Shown: positions 1 to 10,321 of the stretch, one piece after another
Position numbering within the stretch: the stretch's first letter is position 1
Layout of the letters: each line of letters starts with the position of its first letter
NCBI GenBank assembly: GCA_902595425.1
Contig: CACJPV010000001.1
Coordinates: forward strand, 248,001-312,000
DNA length: 64,000 nucleotides
Direction: 5' to 3'
From: an uncultured Alphaproteobacteria bacterium
Lineage (GTDB): Bacteria > Pseudomonadota > Alphaproteobacteria > HIMB59 > GCA-002718135
Program-made: the position numbers and the translations under genes
The notes under the pieces: generated by a model
Seen by the model: the letters and a program-made list of their open reading frames with translations, nothing else
Told to the model about the DNA's origin: nothing
Databases searched by the model: none

Positions 1-203
1 ACAAAAACGGCAACTAATCTATGGACATGCAGATAATCAATCTGATAGTCAATAATAGGATCAATCAAAATACGAATTAACAATGCAATAACCAAAGGAA
101 CTAAAAATGGTTGAGCAAAATTTAAAATAAAAGCCACTGCAATGCTAGCAATAATAAAAAGAGAGCCAGTAACTATTCTGTTAGTTTCTAAAGAATTTTT
201 CAT
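1..203 (-). CDS. AI-2E family transporter (PerM/TqsA type), N-terminal part
   Basis: The first 67 residues of a membrane protein that runs off the left edge of the window. It starts with MKNSLETNR, has a hydrophobic helix (about residues 12-30), then the stretch FLVPLVIALLIRILIDPI, which matches the N-terminal end of the AI-2E transporter family (eight-helix permeases of autoinducer-2 export or related solutes). The ATG overlaps the TGA of the upstream mscS-like gene as ATGA, so the two are probably translated together. Family assignment rests on a short N-terminal segment, and the substrate cannot be inferred. Confidence 0.68.
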   Translation of the reverse strand, partial: MKNSLETNRIVTGSLFIIASIAVAFILNFAQPFLVPLVIALLIRILIDPIIDYQIDYLHVHRLVAVF

Positions 204-1333
204 TTAGCAGATTTTGGATTAAAAATTTCTGGTTTTTCAATTGGATAAGACTCAACATATAAAGATTGGCTTGGGAAAGCAAAACCAGCATTATTAGACT
301 CTACAATTTCTTTAATTGCAACTGCTAACTCTTCTTTAATTCTTAGATATTCTGACCAATCATTTGTAACAGTAAATGCCTGTACGAGCATATCTATAGA
401 ACTGTCTGAAAAGCTATCTATTCTTATGAAAAAACTGCTATTTTCATTCTTAGCAAAATCTTCATTCTCTTCGATTGATTTAGTTATTGAGTCTCTAATA
501 TTTTTTAATTGATCAATACTAGTTTTATATTCAAGGCCAATTAACCATCTTATTCTTCTGTGATGTCTTCTTGAATAGTTAGTAACTGATTGCTCAGAAA
601 ATTTATAATTAGGTATCATAACTGGAGTGGAGTCAAACCTACGAACTAATGTTGATCTAAAACCTATTTGCTCAACAACACCCTCAACCTCATTGGATAC
701 TAAAATTACATCTCCAATTGTAAACCTCTTTTCCATTAAAATCATGATTCCACTTATTAAATTTTTAAACAAATCTTGAGCACCTAGTGCAACTGCAACT
801 CCAAATAATCCTAATCCAGCTATAACTGGTCCAACTTTTATACCCCATAATTCTAAAACTGCAACAATACCAAGTACTATGATAATTATTTCTAATCCTT
901 TTAAAGTCCAATTAACAAGAGGCTTAGAAATTTTGTCTTCAAAATTTTTTATTATATAAGAAAATGGAATAACTAGCTGATGCAATAGCCAAAATATAAA
1001 TATCGTAATTAAAGTTCTATTTAAAAGGTCTACAAAACTTTGAACTTCAAGAGATATTTCAATATAAGAAGTTGCGATAAAAAAACCAAGGACTATTGGT
1101 AAAAATTTTAGAGGACCTTCAATAACTTCGACAACGGTATTATCAATGTTATTTGAAGTTCTATTAACAATTTTAGTTAGCTTTCTAATTACAAATCGTG
1201 CAAACAATCTCCTTAAAATATAAAAAAAAAGGAAGATAATGATTCCTATAATAATATCAGAAGCGTTTATACCAAATACACCTTTATTCCATACTTCTAA
1301 AAAAAGTTCTCTAAAACTATTGATAGCTTCCAT
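200..1333 (-). CDS. MscS-family small-conductance mechanosensitive channel
   Basis: Inner-membrane channel that opens under membrane tension and releases solutes on osmotic downshock. The 377-residue protein has membrane helices near residues 25-45, 75-93, 107-127 and 143-163. These are followed by the Gly/Ala-rich pore helix (about 168-195, GLGLFGVAVALGAQD) and the MscS beta domain (FTIGDVILV at 204-212, then VEGVVEQIGFRST). The C-terminal alpha/beta domain ends near residue 350. Its length is between that of E. coli MscS (286) and the large MscK/MscM types. It is divergently oriented to the peroxidase gene at 1354 with only 20 bases between, and overlaps the downstream AI-2E-type gene by 4 bases. 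Confidence 0.9.
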   Translation of the reverse strand: MEAINSFRELFLEVWNKGVFGINASDIIIGIIIFLFFYILRRLFARFVIRKLTKIVNRTSNNIDNTVVEVIEGPLKFLPIVLGFFIATSYIEISLEVQSFVDLLNRTLITIFIFWLLHQLVIPFSYIIKNFEDKISKPLVNWTLKGLEIIIIVLGIVAVLELWGIKVGPVIAGLGLFGVAVALGAQDLFKNLISGIMILMEKRFTIGDVILVSNEVEGVVEQIGFRSTLVRRFDSTPVMIPNYKFSEQSVTNYSRRHHRRIRWLIGLEYKTSIDQLKNIRDSITKSIEENEDFAKNENSSFFIRIDSFSDSSIDMLVQAFTVTNDWSEYLRIKEELAVAIKEIVESNNAGFAFPSQSLYVESYPIEKPEIFNPKSAK

Positions 1334-1353
1334 TTTAAATTTATTTATTAATT

Positions 1354-1902
1354 ATGAATAATATTAACATGAAAATCATTAGATTAATTACTTTTTTACT
1401 GATGTTTTTTCACTTTAGTACGGGATACGCAAAAAATATGAATATTTATAATTTTTCTTTTGAGGATATCGACGGTAATTTAGTCAACTTGGATAAATTC
1501 AAAGGTAAACCAATATTTATGGTAAATACTGCATCCAGATGTGGATTTACTCCTCAATATGAAAATCTTCAGAATCTTTTCATAAACTATAAAGATACTG
1601 ATCTAACTATTTTAGCAATTACAAGTAATTCTTTTAATCAAGAATATTCAAATAATGACGATATAAAACAAATTTGCTTAGTTAATTATGATATAGGTTT
1701 TGTAACTTCTTCACCAATGAATGTTAAAGGTGATGATTCTCATGAGATATTTAAATGGCTTAAAAATGAATATGGAAAAACACCTAAATGGAATTTTTAT
1801 AAATATCTATTTGATAGAGAAGGTGAATTAACTTTTTCATGGTCCTCCATGACAAAACCAGATCATACAAAAATTATAAAAGAAATTAACGAAGTTTTAT
1901 AA
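1354..1902 (+). CDS. Exported glutathione peroxidase-family protein
   Basis: Thioredoxin-fold peroxidase that would reduce hydroperoxides, probably in the periplasm. Residues 6-26 form a signal peptide (ITFLLMFFHFSTGYA), so the start could also be the second ATG at 1369. The peroxidatic Cys63 lies in the family motif NTASRCGFTPQYENLQ, and the Trp-Asn pair is present at 146-147 (KWNFYKYL). The catalytic Gln, normally in an NQF motif, is replaced by Ser (SNSF, residues 91-94). Many bacterial homologues have NDF at this place, so altered chemistry is common in this subgroup. A strong terminator follows directly. Confidence 0.85.
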   Translation: MNNINMKIIRLITFLLMFFHFSTGYAKNMNIYNFSFEDIDGNLVNLDKFKGKPIFMVNTASRCGFTPQYENLQNLFINYKDTDLTILAITSNSFNQEYSNNDDIKQICLVNYDIGFVTSSPMNVKGDDSHEIFKWLKNEYGKTPKWNFYKYLFDREGELTFSWSSMTKPDHTKIIKEINEVL

Positions 1903-1904
1903 TT

Positions 1905-1935
1905 AAAAAGCCCCCTGATGATGGGGGGCTTTTTT
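1905..1935. terminator. Bidirectional rho-independent terminator
   Basis: A stem AGCCCCC / GGGGGCT with an 8-base loop (TGATGATG) is flanked by A-run and T-run, so it is usable on both strands. It separates the convergent 3' ends of the peroxidase gene (+) and groEL (-). Confidence 0.92.
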
Positions 1936-1955
1936 TAAAATATCATTCTTTAAGA

Positions 1956-3632
<1,677 letters not shown>

Positions 3633-3636
3633 TTAA

Positions 3637-3948
3637 TTATTTATTTTTTTTCTTCTTTGAAGAAGTTATTATTCCCATGATGTCAGATTCCTTCATAATA
3701 AGATAATCTTCTCCGTTCATTTTAACTTCTGTGCCTGACCATTTTCCAAAAAGAATTTTATCTCCTTTTTTAACGTCTAATGGTACCAGTTTTCCTACTT
3801 CATCTCGTGCGCCAGAACCAACTTCAAGCACCTCCCCTTCCATAGGTTTTTCTTGAGCAGTGTCAGGAATTATAATTCCCCCTGCAGTTTTTTGATCAGA
3901 TTCAACTCTTCTGACGAGTACTCTGTCATGTAATGGTTTAAAATTCAT
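3637..3948 (-). CDS. groES: Co-chaperonin GroES (Hsp10)
   Basis: Heptameric lid for the GroEL chamber. The 103-residue protein has the typical start [13 protein letters not shown], the mobile loop region [14 protein letters not shown], the [12 protein letters not shown] segment and a Lys-rich C-terminal tail (KKKKNK). It is the first gene of groESL; a perfect CIRCE operator lies about 42 bases upstream of its ATG. Confidence 0.98.
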   Translation of the reverse strand: MNFKPLHDRVLVRRVESDQKTAGGIIIPDTAQEKPMEGEVLEVGSGARDEVGKLVPLDVKKGDKILFGKWSGTEVKMNGEDYLIMKESDIMGIITSSKKKKNK

Positions 3949-3989
3949 ATTTTCCTCAATTTAATTCATTGAAAATTAATACTTTTTTA

Positions 3990-4016
3990 TTAGCACTCTT
4001 GCTAATAGAGTGCTAA
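3990..4016 (-). promoter_or_regulatory. CIRCE operator (HrcA binding site) of groESL
   Basis: A perfect inverted repeat TTAGCACTC-N9-GAGTGCTAA, identical to the CIRCE consensus, lies between the groES start (3948) and the divergent sppA-like gene (4089). By established knowledge it is bound by the repressor HrcA, which releases on heat shock. hrcA itself is not in the window. The site may also lie close enough to affect the divergent promoter. Confidence 0.95.
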
Positions 4017-4088
4017 TCATGTAAGCATTAATTTGATCTAATCAAGAGTTTGGTTTAATTTTTTTAATTTTTTATATAAATCAATAAA

Positions 4089-5105
4089 ATGGCTATTTTC
4101 TTCAATACATTTGTTAAAATATTTTCAGTTTTTATTTCTTTTGCAATTATAATATTTGTTATTGGTATTCTGCTTAACTTTTTTGATAAAAATAATAAAT
4201 TTGTTTTAATTTCTGGCAATAATAGTTCTAAAAATACAATTGCAATAATTGAATTAAGTGGTGTTATAATTCATCAAAATTATGGATTAAATAGTTTTAT
4301 AAATTCATTTGTAATTTCACCTACAGCAGTAAAAGAAAATTTAGAGGCTCTCGAGGAACAATCGCCAAAGATATTAATTGTTTCGATAAACTCTCCAGGA
4401 GGTACAGTAAGTGCTTCAAAAGATTTATATGACATTTTTAAAAAATACAAAAAAAATAACAAAACTGAGATAATAGTTCATACAAACGAAATGCTTGCTT
4501 CTGGTGCTTACTGGGTTGCTTCCTCAGCTGACACGATATATGCCAATTATGGATCCATAATAGGTAGTATTGGTGTTAAGGGGCCAGATTGGTTTTTTTA
4601 TGATCAACCAAAATCAATGTCTACTGGTATATTTGGCAATTCAATAGAAACTAAAAATGGGATAAAAATTTTTTCAAATAAAGCAGGCAAATCTAAAGAT
4701 ATTTTTAATCCTTTCAGAGAACCCTCCAATATTGAACTGATACATTTACAAGAAATGGTAGATGGAATTTATGATGATTTTATAAGGGTAATTTCAAAAG
4801 AAAGAAGTATCGAAACTAAAACCCTAATTGATAATATTGGAGCTTTAATTTATAATTCTAAACAGGCTGTTAATTTACATCTTATTGATAATGAGATGTC
4901 TTTAGATGAACTAATAATTAACATCACTACAACTAGATCATTTGAAGATTATAGAGTTATTAAATCTTCCATTCAAAAAAATACATTTTTAAAACAATTC
5001 CTTGATGGAAGTTTAGTTAATCAAAATCAAAATATGAAACTTGAATGTCTTAATCTTCGTTCGAGTATAGCAGTAGTATTAAACTACGAATCTACAGGTT
5101 GCTAA
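4089..5105 (+). CDS. sppA: Signal peptide peptidase SppA-like serine protease (S49)
   Basis: Membrane-anchored peptidase that degrades cleaved signal peptides. The 338-residue protein has one N-terminal membrane helix (about 8-30). The S49 core follows: SINSPGG (99-105), the nucleophile Ser138 in MLASGAYWVA, the segment GSIIGSIGVKG (155-165), and the general-base Lys203 in GKSKD, matching the Ser/Lys dyad of Bacillus SppA by alignment. This is the short form of about 330 residues, not the 600-residue E. coli form. Its last 14 bases overlap the 3' end of the convergent glycosyltransferase gene. Confidence 0.9.
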   Translation: MAIFFNTFVKIFSVFISFAIIIFVIGILLNFFDKNNKFVLISGNNSSKNTIAIIELSGVIIHQNYGLNSFINSFVISPTAVKENLEALEEQSPKILIVSINSPGGTVSASKDLYDIFKKYKKNNKTEIIVHTNEMLASGAYWVASSADTIYANYGSIIGSIGVKGPDWFFYDQPKSMSTGIFGNSIETKNGIKIFSNKAGKSKDIFNPFREPSNIELIHLQEMVDGIYDDFIRVISKERSIETKTLIDNIGALIYNSKQAVNLHLIDNEMSLDELIINITTTRSFEDYRVIKSSIQKNTFLKQFLDGSLVNQNQNMKLECLNLRSSIAVVLNYESTGC

Positions 5106-6141
5106 TTAATTTTTCTATTTCACTAACTTTTAAAATTAAGTTTTTATAATAACTGCTCATTGTTAAAATATCTGAATTAATATATTTTTTTACTACAGGG
5201 GGATAATCATTTTGATCTACTGTGTCTGCATTTATAGTTATATGCTCTAAACCGACTATATCAGAAATATTTTTATATCGATTTACAAGAATTTTTTCTG
5301 ATTCGTTTTGGATAGTAGGAGAAATTTCAATTATTTTAGTTCCTTGTTTACAAAAAGCAATATTCGATAAATTAGAACCATGAGAAGAGATTATTATTTT
5401 TGCATTAGAAAAGATTTTCATTTGTGTAAGAATTTCAAAATGTTCAGGATTTATTATTTCAAAATCTTTTTTTCGTAATCTTTCAATTAAGTCAGCTTCA
5501 TTTATAATTTTTCTATAATTAGCATTTCCTCTTCTAATATAAATTTTAGGTCTAAAATTTGGACTTTCTACATTAGGAAGGGTTAACTCAATAAAAAATT
5601 TTAAAATCTTAACAGATTCTTGAATTTTGAAAAATTGAGGCATTAAGCAATTTTCAAATTTGTAAAAACCATCATCAATAAAATTGAAAGACACTTCAAC
5701 ACCTCTAACTTTGCAAAAAAATAAAATTAAATTTCTAAAATTATTTGATAAATTTCTATGAATAAGGACTTTTAGTTTTTTTTCATTAATAAAAAAAATT
5801 CTTGGAAAAAAATAAAATAAATTGGTGTAATAATTATCGGAAGGGCTACTACCCAAAACAAAACTGTCTTTAAAAACTTTAAAATTATTTTTTTTTTCAA
5901 TTAAATTTTCATAAAATGCTTTTGTATAAAAATGATCTAGAGAATTTTGATCATTTCTTTTAAATAAAGTGTGAAAAGTTTCAAAATCTTTACTAATCGG
6001 AAAATAATTGAATGAATCAAGATAAAAATTGCTATTTAATATCTTACAATTTTGACTGATATCTTGCAAAGTTGCTGAATTAAACTGCATATTTAGTGAG
6101 TTTTGATTTACAATATCAGTATTATTTTTATTTATAAGCAT
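5092..6141 (-). CDS. GT61 (DUF563)-type glycosyltransferase
   Basis: Likely transfers a sugar in cell-surface polysaccharide or glycan synthesis. The GT61 signature is visible in the C-terminal half: YIRRGNANYR (201-210), then SSHGSNLSNIAFCKQGTKIIEI (252-273), where His-Gly-(Ser/Ala) is the family hallmark. The N-terminal half is not informative. The start is uncertain: the chosen ATG lies only 13 bases from a truncated tRNA copy (6155-6201), and a second ATG at 6090 is also possible. Strongly AT-rich like its neighbours. It sits just outside the tRNA-bounded island, convergent to sppA. Confidence 0.82.
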   Translation of the reverse strand: MLINKNNTDIVNQNSLNMQFNSATLQDISQNCKILNSNFYLDSFNYFPISKDFETFHTLFKRNDQNSLDHFYTKAFYENLIEKKNNFKVFKDSFVLGSSPSDNYYTNLFYFFPRIFFINEKKLKVLIHRNLSNNFRNLILFFCKVRGVEVSFNFIDDGFYKFENCLMPQFFKIQESVKILKFFIELTLPNVESPNFRPKIYIRRGNANYRKIINEADLIERLRKKDFEIINPEHFEILTQMKIFSNAKIIISSHGSNLSNIAFCKQGTKIIEISPTIQNESEKILVNRYKNISDIVGLEHITINADTVDQNDYPPVVKKYINSDILTMSSYYKNLILKVSEIEKLISNL

Positions 6142-6154
6142 TATAACCTTTTTC

Positions 6155-6201
6155 TGGTGCGCCCGAGAAGAGTCGAACTCCTAACCTCCAGATCCGTAGT
6201 C
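6155..6201 (-). repeat. Truncated tRNA-Arg 3' copy (att-like repeat, distal)
   Basis: 47 bases that match the 3' part of the intact tRNA-Arg at 10435-10481 with a single mismatch (T for C at 6158), including the CCA end, T arm and most of the anticodon arm. The match ends abruptly after GTAGTC, so the 5' half of the tRNA is missing. Same orientation as the intact gene, as expected for an attachment-site copy left by insertion of an island into the tRNA 3' end. Confidence 0.9.
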
Positions 6202-6352
6202 CGTGTCCCGTGCACTAGATTAAAGTTAATATAGGTAATTACGGGAAAAATCATTTGTTAAATGAAAAAAAAGTGAATTTGTAGTGATACAGATTTGCAA
6301 CTCAAATTTTAATTAAAAATATTTTTTGTGATATAACAAAAATTTAATAAAT

Positions 6353-7045
6353 ATGAAAAATATAGCTTTTGTTAGCATAGGTAAAGAAAGTCATTATTGT
6401 GCAAATTTACTTATTAAATCAATAAAAAAATTTAATAAAATTGATAAAATTATTCAAATATCCAATCAAGAAGATGATAAACTACAAAATGTAGATTTCA
6501 AAGTAGGCTATAAATTTAAGAACTCTACATTTATGATTAATAGGTTGGAGTCTCAAATTAAAACTATTGAAAAATTTGGACCAACTATTTTTTTAGACTC
6601 CGATATGTTAGTAAATTGTAATTTAATTGAACTAGAGAATAAATTATCAAAATATGATTTAATATTTACTAAAAGGCGAAAAAATTTTTATATAAATGAT
6701 AAATTTAATAATATTTATTATCCTGAATTTACAAACAAAACAGCTTATGAGGTAATGCCATTTAATGGCGGCTTTCTTGCTGTAAACAATTTACTGGCTA
6801 TAAAAGAACTATTAGACATATATAAAAGTTTACCTGAGAGATTTAAATATTGGTATGGAGATCAAGTTGCTCAAAATAAGATTTTTAATTTACAAAAATA
6901 TAAAATATTAGTTTTAGATAACAAATATAATTTTAATGTTAAAAATATTAATCAATTTGATAAAAATATTTGTATTTTTCATTTTAAAGGAAGATTTAAA
7001 GTTTTAATTAAACCTTTTTTTGAAAAATATTTAAAAGAAAATTAA
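6353..7045 (+). CDS. GT8-like glycosyltransferase
   Basis: A 230-residue nucleotide-sugar transferase, probably for surface glycans. It shows the order of motifs seen in the GT8 (GT-A fold) family: an N-terminal strand (NIAFVSIG), the metal-binding DSD at 82-84 within IFLDSDML, PFNGGFLAV (136-144), GDQVAQNK (169-176) and a late HFKG (210-213) comparable to the HxxG of GT8 enzymes. It is shorter than usual for GT8 at the C-terminus. First gene of a three-gene run inside the tRNA-bounded island and very AT-rich (about 18% G+C in one 60-base line counted). Donor and acceptor unknown. Confidence 0.72.
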   Translation: MKNIAFVSIGKESHYCANLLIKSIKKFNKIDKIIQISNQEDDKLQNVDFKVGYKFKNSTFMINRLESQIKTIEKFGPTIFLDSDMLVNCNLIELENKLSKYDLIFTKRRKNFYINDKFNNIYYPEFTNKTAYEVMPFNGGFLAVNNLLAIKELLDIYKSLPERFKYWYGDQVAQNKIFNLQKYKILVLDNKYNFNVKNINQFDKNICIFHFKGRFKVLIKPFFEKYLKEN

Positions 7046-7063
7046 AAACAATTAAATTTATTT

Positions 7064-7888
7064 ATGAAACTAATATTAAATCTATCCAAAAAAAAAACTG
7101 GAACTACTTTTTTTCATGATATGTTTAAAAAAAATGAAAAAGTATTAAGTGAAGTATATACTCCTATAATCAAAGAGTATTATATTTTTCCACGACCTAC
7201 AAAAAAATACATTGAATTAGGTAATAATCTAAAAATTAGTGATAGCTATTCTTTTGAAGATAAAAAATTTGTAGAGAAAATAATTCATGATAAATTCAGA
7301 ATTAGTATTATTTCAAAAATTAATAATAGTAGCAAAAAAGATTTAATTAAAATAAATAATGAAAGAATAAAATACCTTTTTAGTGAAATAAATAGCAAAT
7401 ATTTCATTATATCTGATCCAAATTTTTTAGATGATTTCAGATATTGGTCTGATCAAGACACTAAAAATATTATTAAAAATTTTAATCCATTTTATATTTC
7501 AATAATAAGAGATCCAGTTCAAAGTGCTCTTTCCCTAATAAACATGTCTAGCAAAAAATTTAATGATGAAGAGATTAAAAATACATTTAAAAGACAATAT
7601 AGTGTTATTGAGGATTTACTTATATTTAAAAAATTTTTTGGAAACCCAAATATTTTACTAATAAATTTCGAAGAATTTATATCAAATACAGATAAGGTTT
7701 TTGAAAAGATTTTTACTTATTGCAAAATTGATTTGCATAAACTAACCAATCAAAACAATCCTAATCCAGGAACATATCAAGCAAGTGACTACGAAATTGC
7801 AACAAAAGAAAAGCTAGAAAACATTTATAATAAATGCGATGATTCTTTTTTTACATTTATGAAAAGAGAAAAAACTCATATAATTTAA
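7064..7888 (+). CDS. Sulfotransferase-like protein
   Basis: A 274-residue protein with the two PAPS-binding elements of sulfotransferases: an N-terminal P-loop-like segment KKTGTTFFHDMF (about 10-21) after a beta strand, and a later SIIRDPVQSALSL (146-158) matching the 3'-phosphate-binding R-x-P-x(4-5)-S motif. It would transfer sulfate from PAPS to a carbohydrate, plausibly a product of the glycosyltransferase 18 bases upstream (inference). The N-terminal residue pattern lacks the more usual PKSGTT, so a distant family member is likely. Confidence 0.7.
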   Translation: MKLILNLSKKKTGTTFFHDMFKKNEKVLSEVYTPIIKEYYIFPRPTKKYIELGNNLKISDSYSFEDKKFVEKIIHDKFRISIISKINNSSKKDLIKINNERIKYLFSEINSKYFIISDPNFLDDFRYWSDQDTKNIIKNFNPFYISIIRDPVQSALSLINMSSKKFNDEEIKNTFKRQYSVIEDLLIFKKFFGNPNILLINFEEFISNTDKVFEKIFTYCKIDLHKLTNQNNPNPGTYQASDYEIATKEKLENIYNKCDDSFFTFMKREKTHII

Positions 7889-7937
7889 CTTAATTTTATT
7901 TATTTTATGTTTATTAATATTCAATATAAATAAATAA

Positions 7938-9272
7938 ATGGAAGACTTTTCTAAAAAACTAAATCACTATTTTAAAAAATATTTTGTAAATTTTGAAAAA
8001 AAATTTGAAAATATTGATCCAAAAAACTTTCTTTCTCATAAGCGTATTGATGTAGTGATCAAGATTATTTATTGTGAATATTTTCTGAATATTACACCAA
8101 CTAAATTTAATCGATTATTTTATTATTTACATCTTAAAAAATGGAATAATTTTAAAGCAAACGATTCTTTTAAAAAAAATTTTTTTGATTATGAAAATGA
8201 GTTTAAAAAAACTATCTTATCAATTAAAAAGAATGGTTTTGATAAAGAAAAAAGTGTAATTCCAATAGACTCTAAAAATAATATAATAGATGGAAGTCAC
8301 AGACTTGGGGCATCTATAGTATTAGATAAAAAAATCGATGTATATAAATTTGCAGTCAATAGCCCTTCTATTACAATTAATAAATTCATTAATGGATTTA
8401 ATTTAAAGAATGCCAACTTAATTGATTATTTAATATCAAATTATATAAAATATAATCAAAATCTAAGAATTTTTATATTATTTCCAGTAAGAGATAAAAA
8501 ATTTGACGAAAAATCTCTATCATTAATAGAAAAATATGGAGAAATCATAATTCGCAAATCATTTAGAATTGGTAGCCTTATAAACGGCTTTAATATTTGT
8601 AGAACATTATATAGCGGAACCGAATGGATAGGAAATGTAGAAAACAAATATAAAGGCGCAATGTGGAAAGCAAAAAACTGTTTCAACAATACTAGCGGAA
8701 TTATAGATGTAATTTTATTTAGTCCAAATAAAGAAGAATACGGAACAACCAAACAATTAAAAAAAATAAAAGAAGAAATAAGAAGATTTTATAATATACA
8801 TTTCCACAGCATTCATTCTTCAGATAATCAACTTGAAACTATAAATTATTCCAAAATATTTTTTCATCCAAATACTCAATTTTTTTCACAAAAAAGAAAA
8901 GGTCATTTTTTTGATAATTTCGAGAAAGCTCTAGAAAATTTAAATTTAATGAATGTAGCTTACTCACAATTTGTTTTTTCTGGAAGCACAGTAATGGCAG
9001 CACTAGGATTAAGGAACCCTAAAGATCTTGATGCATTTCATTCTAAGGATTATATTTTACCAAGTATGATTTCTTCTCATAATTCACAAATAAAATTTCT
9101 TAACATTAAAATTAATGAGATTGTTTTCAATCCAAAGAATTATTTTTTCTATATGGGCTATAAGTTTTTAAACCCAAATTTACTTTTAAAATTAAAGCAA
9201 AATAGAAATAAAAATAAGTTAAACCAAAAAGACTTAGAAGACATTAATATTCTAAAAGAATTTTTAAATTAA
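7938..9272 (+). CDS. Unrecognised protein: ParB/Srx-like motif plus nucleotidyltransferase-like C-terminus
   Basis: No family recognised with confidence for this 444-residue protein. Residues 106-140 (SVIPIDSKNNIIDGSHRLGAS, then a strand) resemble the ParB/sulfiredoxin fold, where a D-G-x-H-R segment binds a nucleotide. Residues 347-367 (FSGSTVMAALGLRNPKDLDAF) and 414-435 (ending NQKDLED) resemble a nucleotidyltransferase fold: Gly-Ser, then an acidic D-x-D and a closing K-D-x-x-D. Between them is a mixed alpha/beta region (about 175-320) of unknown type. No signal peptide or membrane helix. Third gene of the island run, 49 bases after the sulfotransferase-like gene. A role in activating or modifying a surface-glycan precursor is a guess from context only. 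Confidence 0.55.
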   Translation: MEDFSKKLNHYFKKYFVNFEKKFENIDPKNFLSHKRIDVVIKIIYCEYFLNITPTKFNRLFYYLHLKKWNNFKANDSFKKNFFDYENEFKKTILSIKKNGFDKEKSVIPIDSKNNIIDGSHRLGASIVLDKKIDVYKFAVNSPSITINKFINGFNLKNANLIDYLISNYIKYNQNLRIFILFPVRDKKFDEKSLSLIEKYGEIIIRKSFRIGSLINGFNICRTLYSGTEWIGNVENKYKGAMWKAKNCFNNTSGIIDVILFSPNKEEYGTTKQLKKIKEEIRRFYNIHFHSIHSSDNQLETINYSKIFFHPNTQFFSQKRKGHFFDNFEKALENLNLMNVAYSQFVFSGSTVMAALGLRNPKDLDAFHSKDYILPSMISSHNSQIKFLNIKINEIVFNPKNYFFYMGYKFLNPNLLLKLKQNRNKNKLNQKDLEDINILKEFLN

Positions 9273-9349
9273 TTTTTTAAAAAAATACACACAAGTGGTA
9301 CAAATGGAAATTTTTAATTTGTATCAGTGTTTAAAAATCCTACTTTTCT

Positions 9350-9402
9350 TGGCGCGCCCGAGAAGAGTCGAACTCCTAACCTCCAGATCCGTAGTCTGGC
9401 GC
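9350..9402 (-). repeat. Truncated tRNA-Arg 3' copy (att-like repeat, internal)
   Basis: 53 bases identical to positions 10435-10487 of the intact tRNA-Arg gene, from the CCA end to the start of the anticodon stem, then divergence. It lies in a 302-base gene-free stretch (9273-9574) that otherwise shows only AT-rich sequence and a short motif (9483-9497) repeated at 10376-10390. It marks the boundary between the two island segments. Confidence 0.93.
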
Positions 9403-9574
9403 AAGATCCCTTGTAAAAATAAAACTGAGGAATTGCAAGAAATTTAAAATAAAGAATTATATTTTTTAAATGGGAAGGGAATCAAACGGCACACTTTATT
9501 TTACCTTTAACTTTGAAACTAATTTAGTGGTAATTGCTTGAAGTGAAAATTAAGTTAGTCTATATGCCCGGTAA

Positions 9575-10321
9575 ATGACAACCGAAAAAACCAATTCAAA
9601 TTCTAAAACAGTTTTAGTGGTTGGAGCCACAGGAAATACTGGTTTCCCTCTTGTAAAACAGCTTCTTGTCCGCGGCTATAACCTTCGAATTATTGTTCGT
9701 TCACTCGATAAATTTCCACAAGAACTTCTTGAAAATCCAAAGCTCAAAATCATAAAAGCAAGTTTGCTTGATCTGAGTGACGAACAAATGTTGGAAGCCG
9801 TAAAAGGTTGTGCTGCTGTTGCTTCCTGCTTAGGTCACACAATGAGTTTTAAAGGAATATTTGGCAAACCCAGAACGCTTGTTCTGGAAGCAGTCAAACG
9901 TCTATGTGTAGCTATTAAGGCTGCTCATTCTCTAGATAAAACAAAATTTTTATTAATGAACACCGTAGGTAATCGCAATCCTGGTGAGAGAGTAACCACG
10001 AGCGAAAAAGTTATTTTATCTCTGTTACGCAACCTCATACCACCACATTATGATAATGAAGCCTCCGCTGCTTTTTTGAGAGATAACATTGGTTCAGAAA
10101 ATGAATTTATTGAATGGGTAGTGGTCCGACCAGACGGACTCATTAATGCTGAAATTTCGAAATATGAAGTAGTAGCGACACCTCCTCAAACTATTTTTAA
10201 TGGACTTACTACTACGCGAGCAAACGTCGCTCATTTTATGTGTGAGTGCATTGAACAACCTAATCTTTGGATTCAGTGGAAAGGCAAAATGCCTGTGGTT
10301 TTTAATAAAAAAATAAAATAA
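9575..10321 (+). CDS. NAD(P)-binding NmrA/atypical-SDR-like protein
   Basis: A 248-residue Rossmann-fold protein: GATGNTGFPLVKQLL (17-31) is the glycine-rich dinucleotide motif of atypical short-chain dehydrogenases (NmrA/HSCARG group). It is followed by IVRS, a VVRPDGL strand near 167, and no classical YxxxK pair in the usual place. Such proteins act as NAD(P)H-dependent reductases or redox sensors; the substrate is unknown. The only gene of the inner island segment. Its G+C is about 42% in two 60-base lines counted, far above neighbouring genes, so recent transfer is likely. No clear Shine-Dalgarno is seen before the ATG. Confidence 0.8.
   Translation: MTTEKTNSNSKTVLVVGATGNTGFPLVKQLLVRGYNLRIIVRSLDKFPQELLENPKLKIIKASLLDLSDEQMLEAVKGCAAVASCLGHTMSFKGIFGKPRTLVLEAVKRLCVAIKAAHSLDKTKFLLMNTVGNRNPGERVTTSEKVILSLLRNLIPPHYDNEASAAFLRDNIGSENEFIEWVVVRPDGLINAEISKYEVVATPPQTIFNGLTTTRANVAHFMCECIEQPNLWIQWKGKMPVVFNKKIK

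Noticed and set aside
4017-4088. A sigma-32-type heat-shock promoter for groESL
   Set aside because: A TTGATT about 16 bases before TACATG is visible on the minus strand, but neither box is close enough to a consensus to annotate; only the CIRCE operator is secure.
6155-6220. A second tRNA-Arg gene
   Set aside because: Only the 3' part is present; the D arm and 5' acceptor strand are missing, so it cannot form a cloverleaf. The same holds for 9350-9402.
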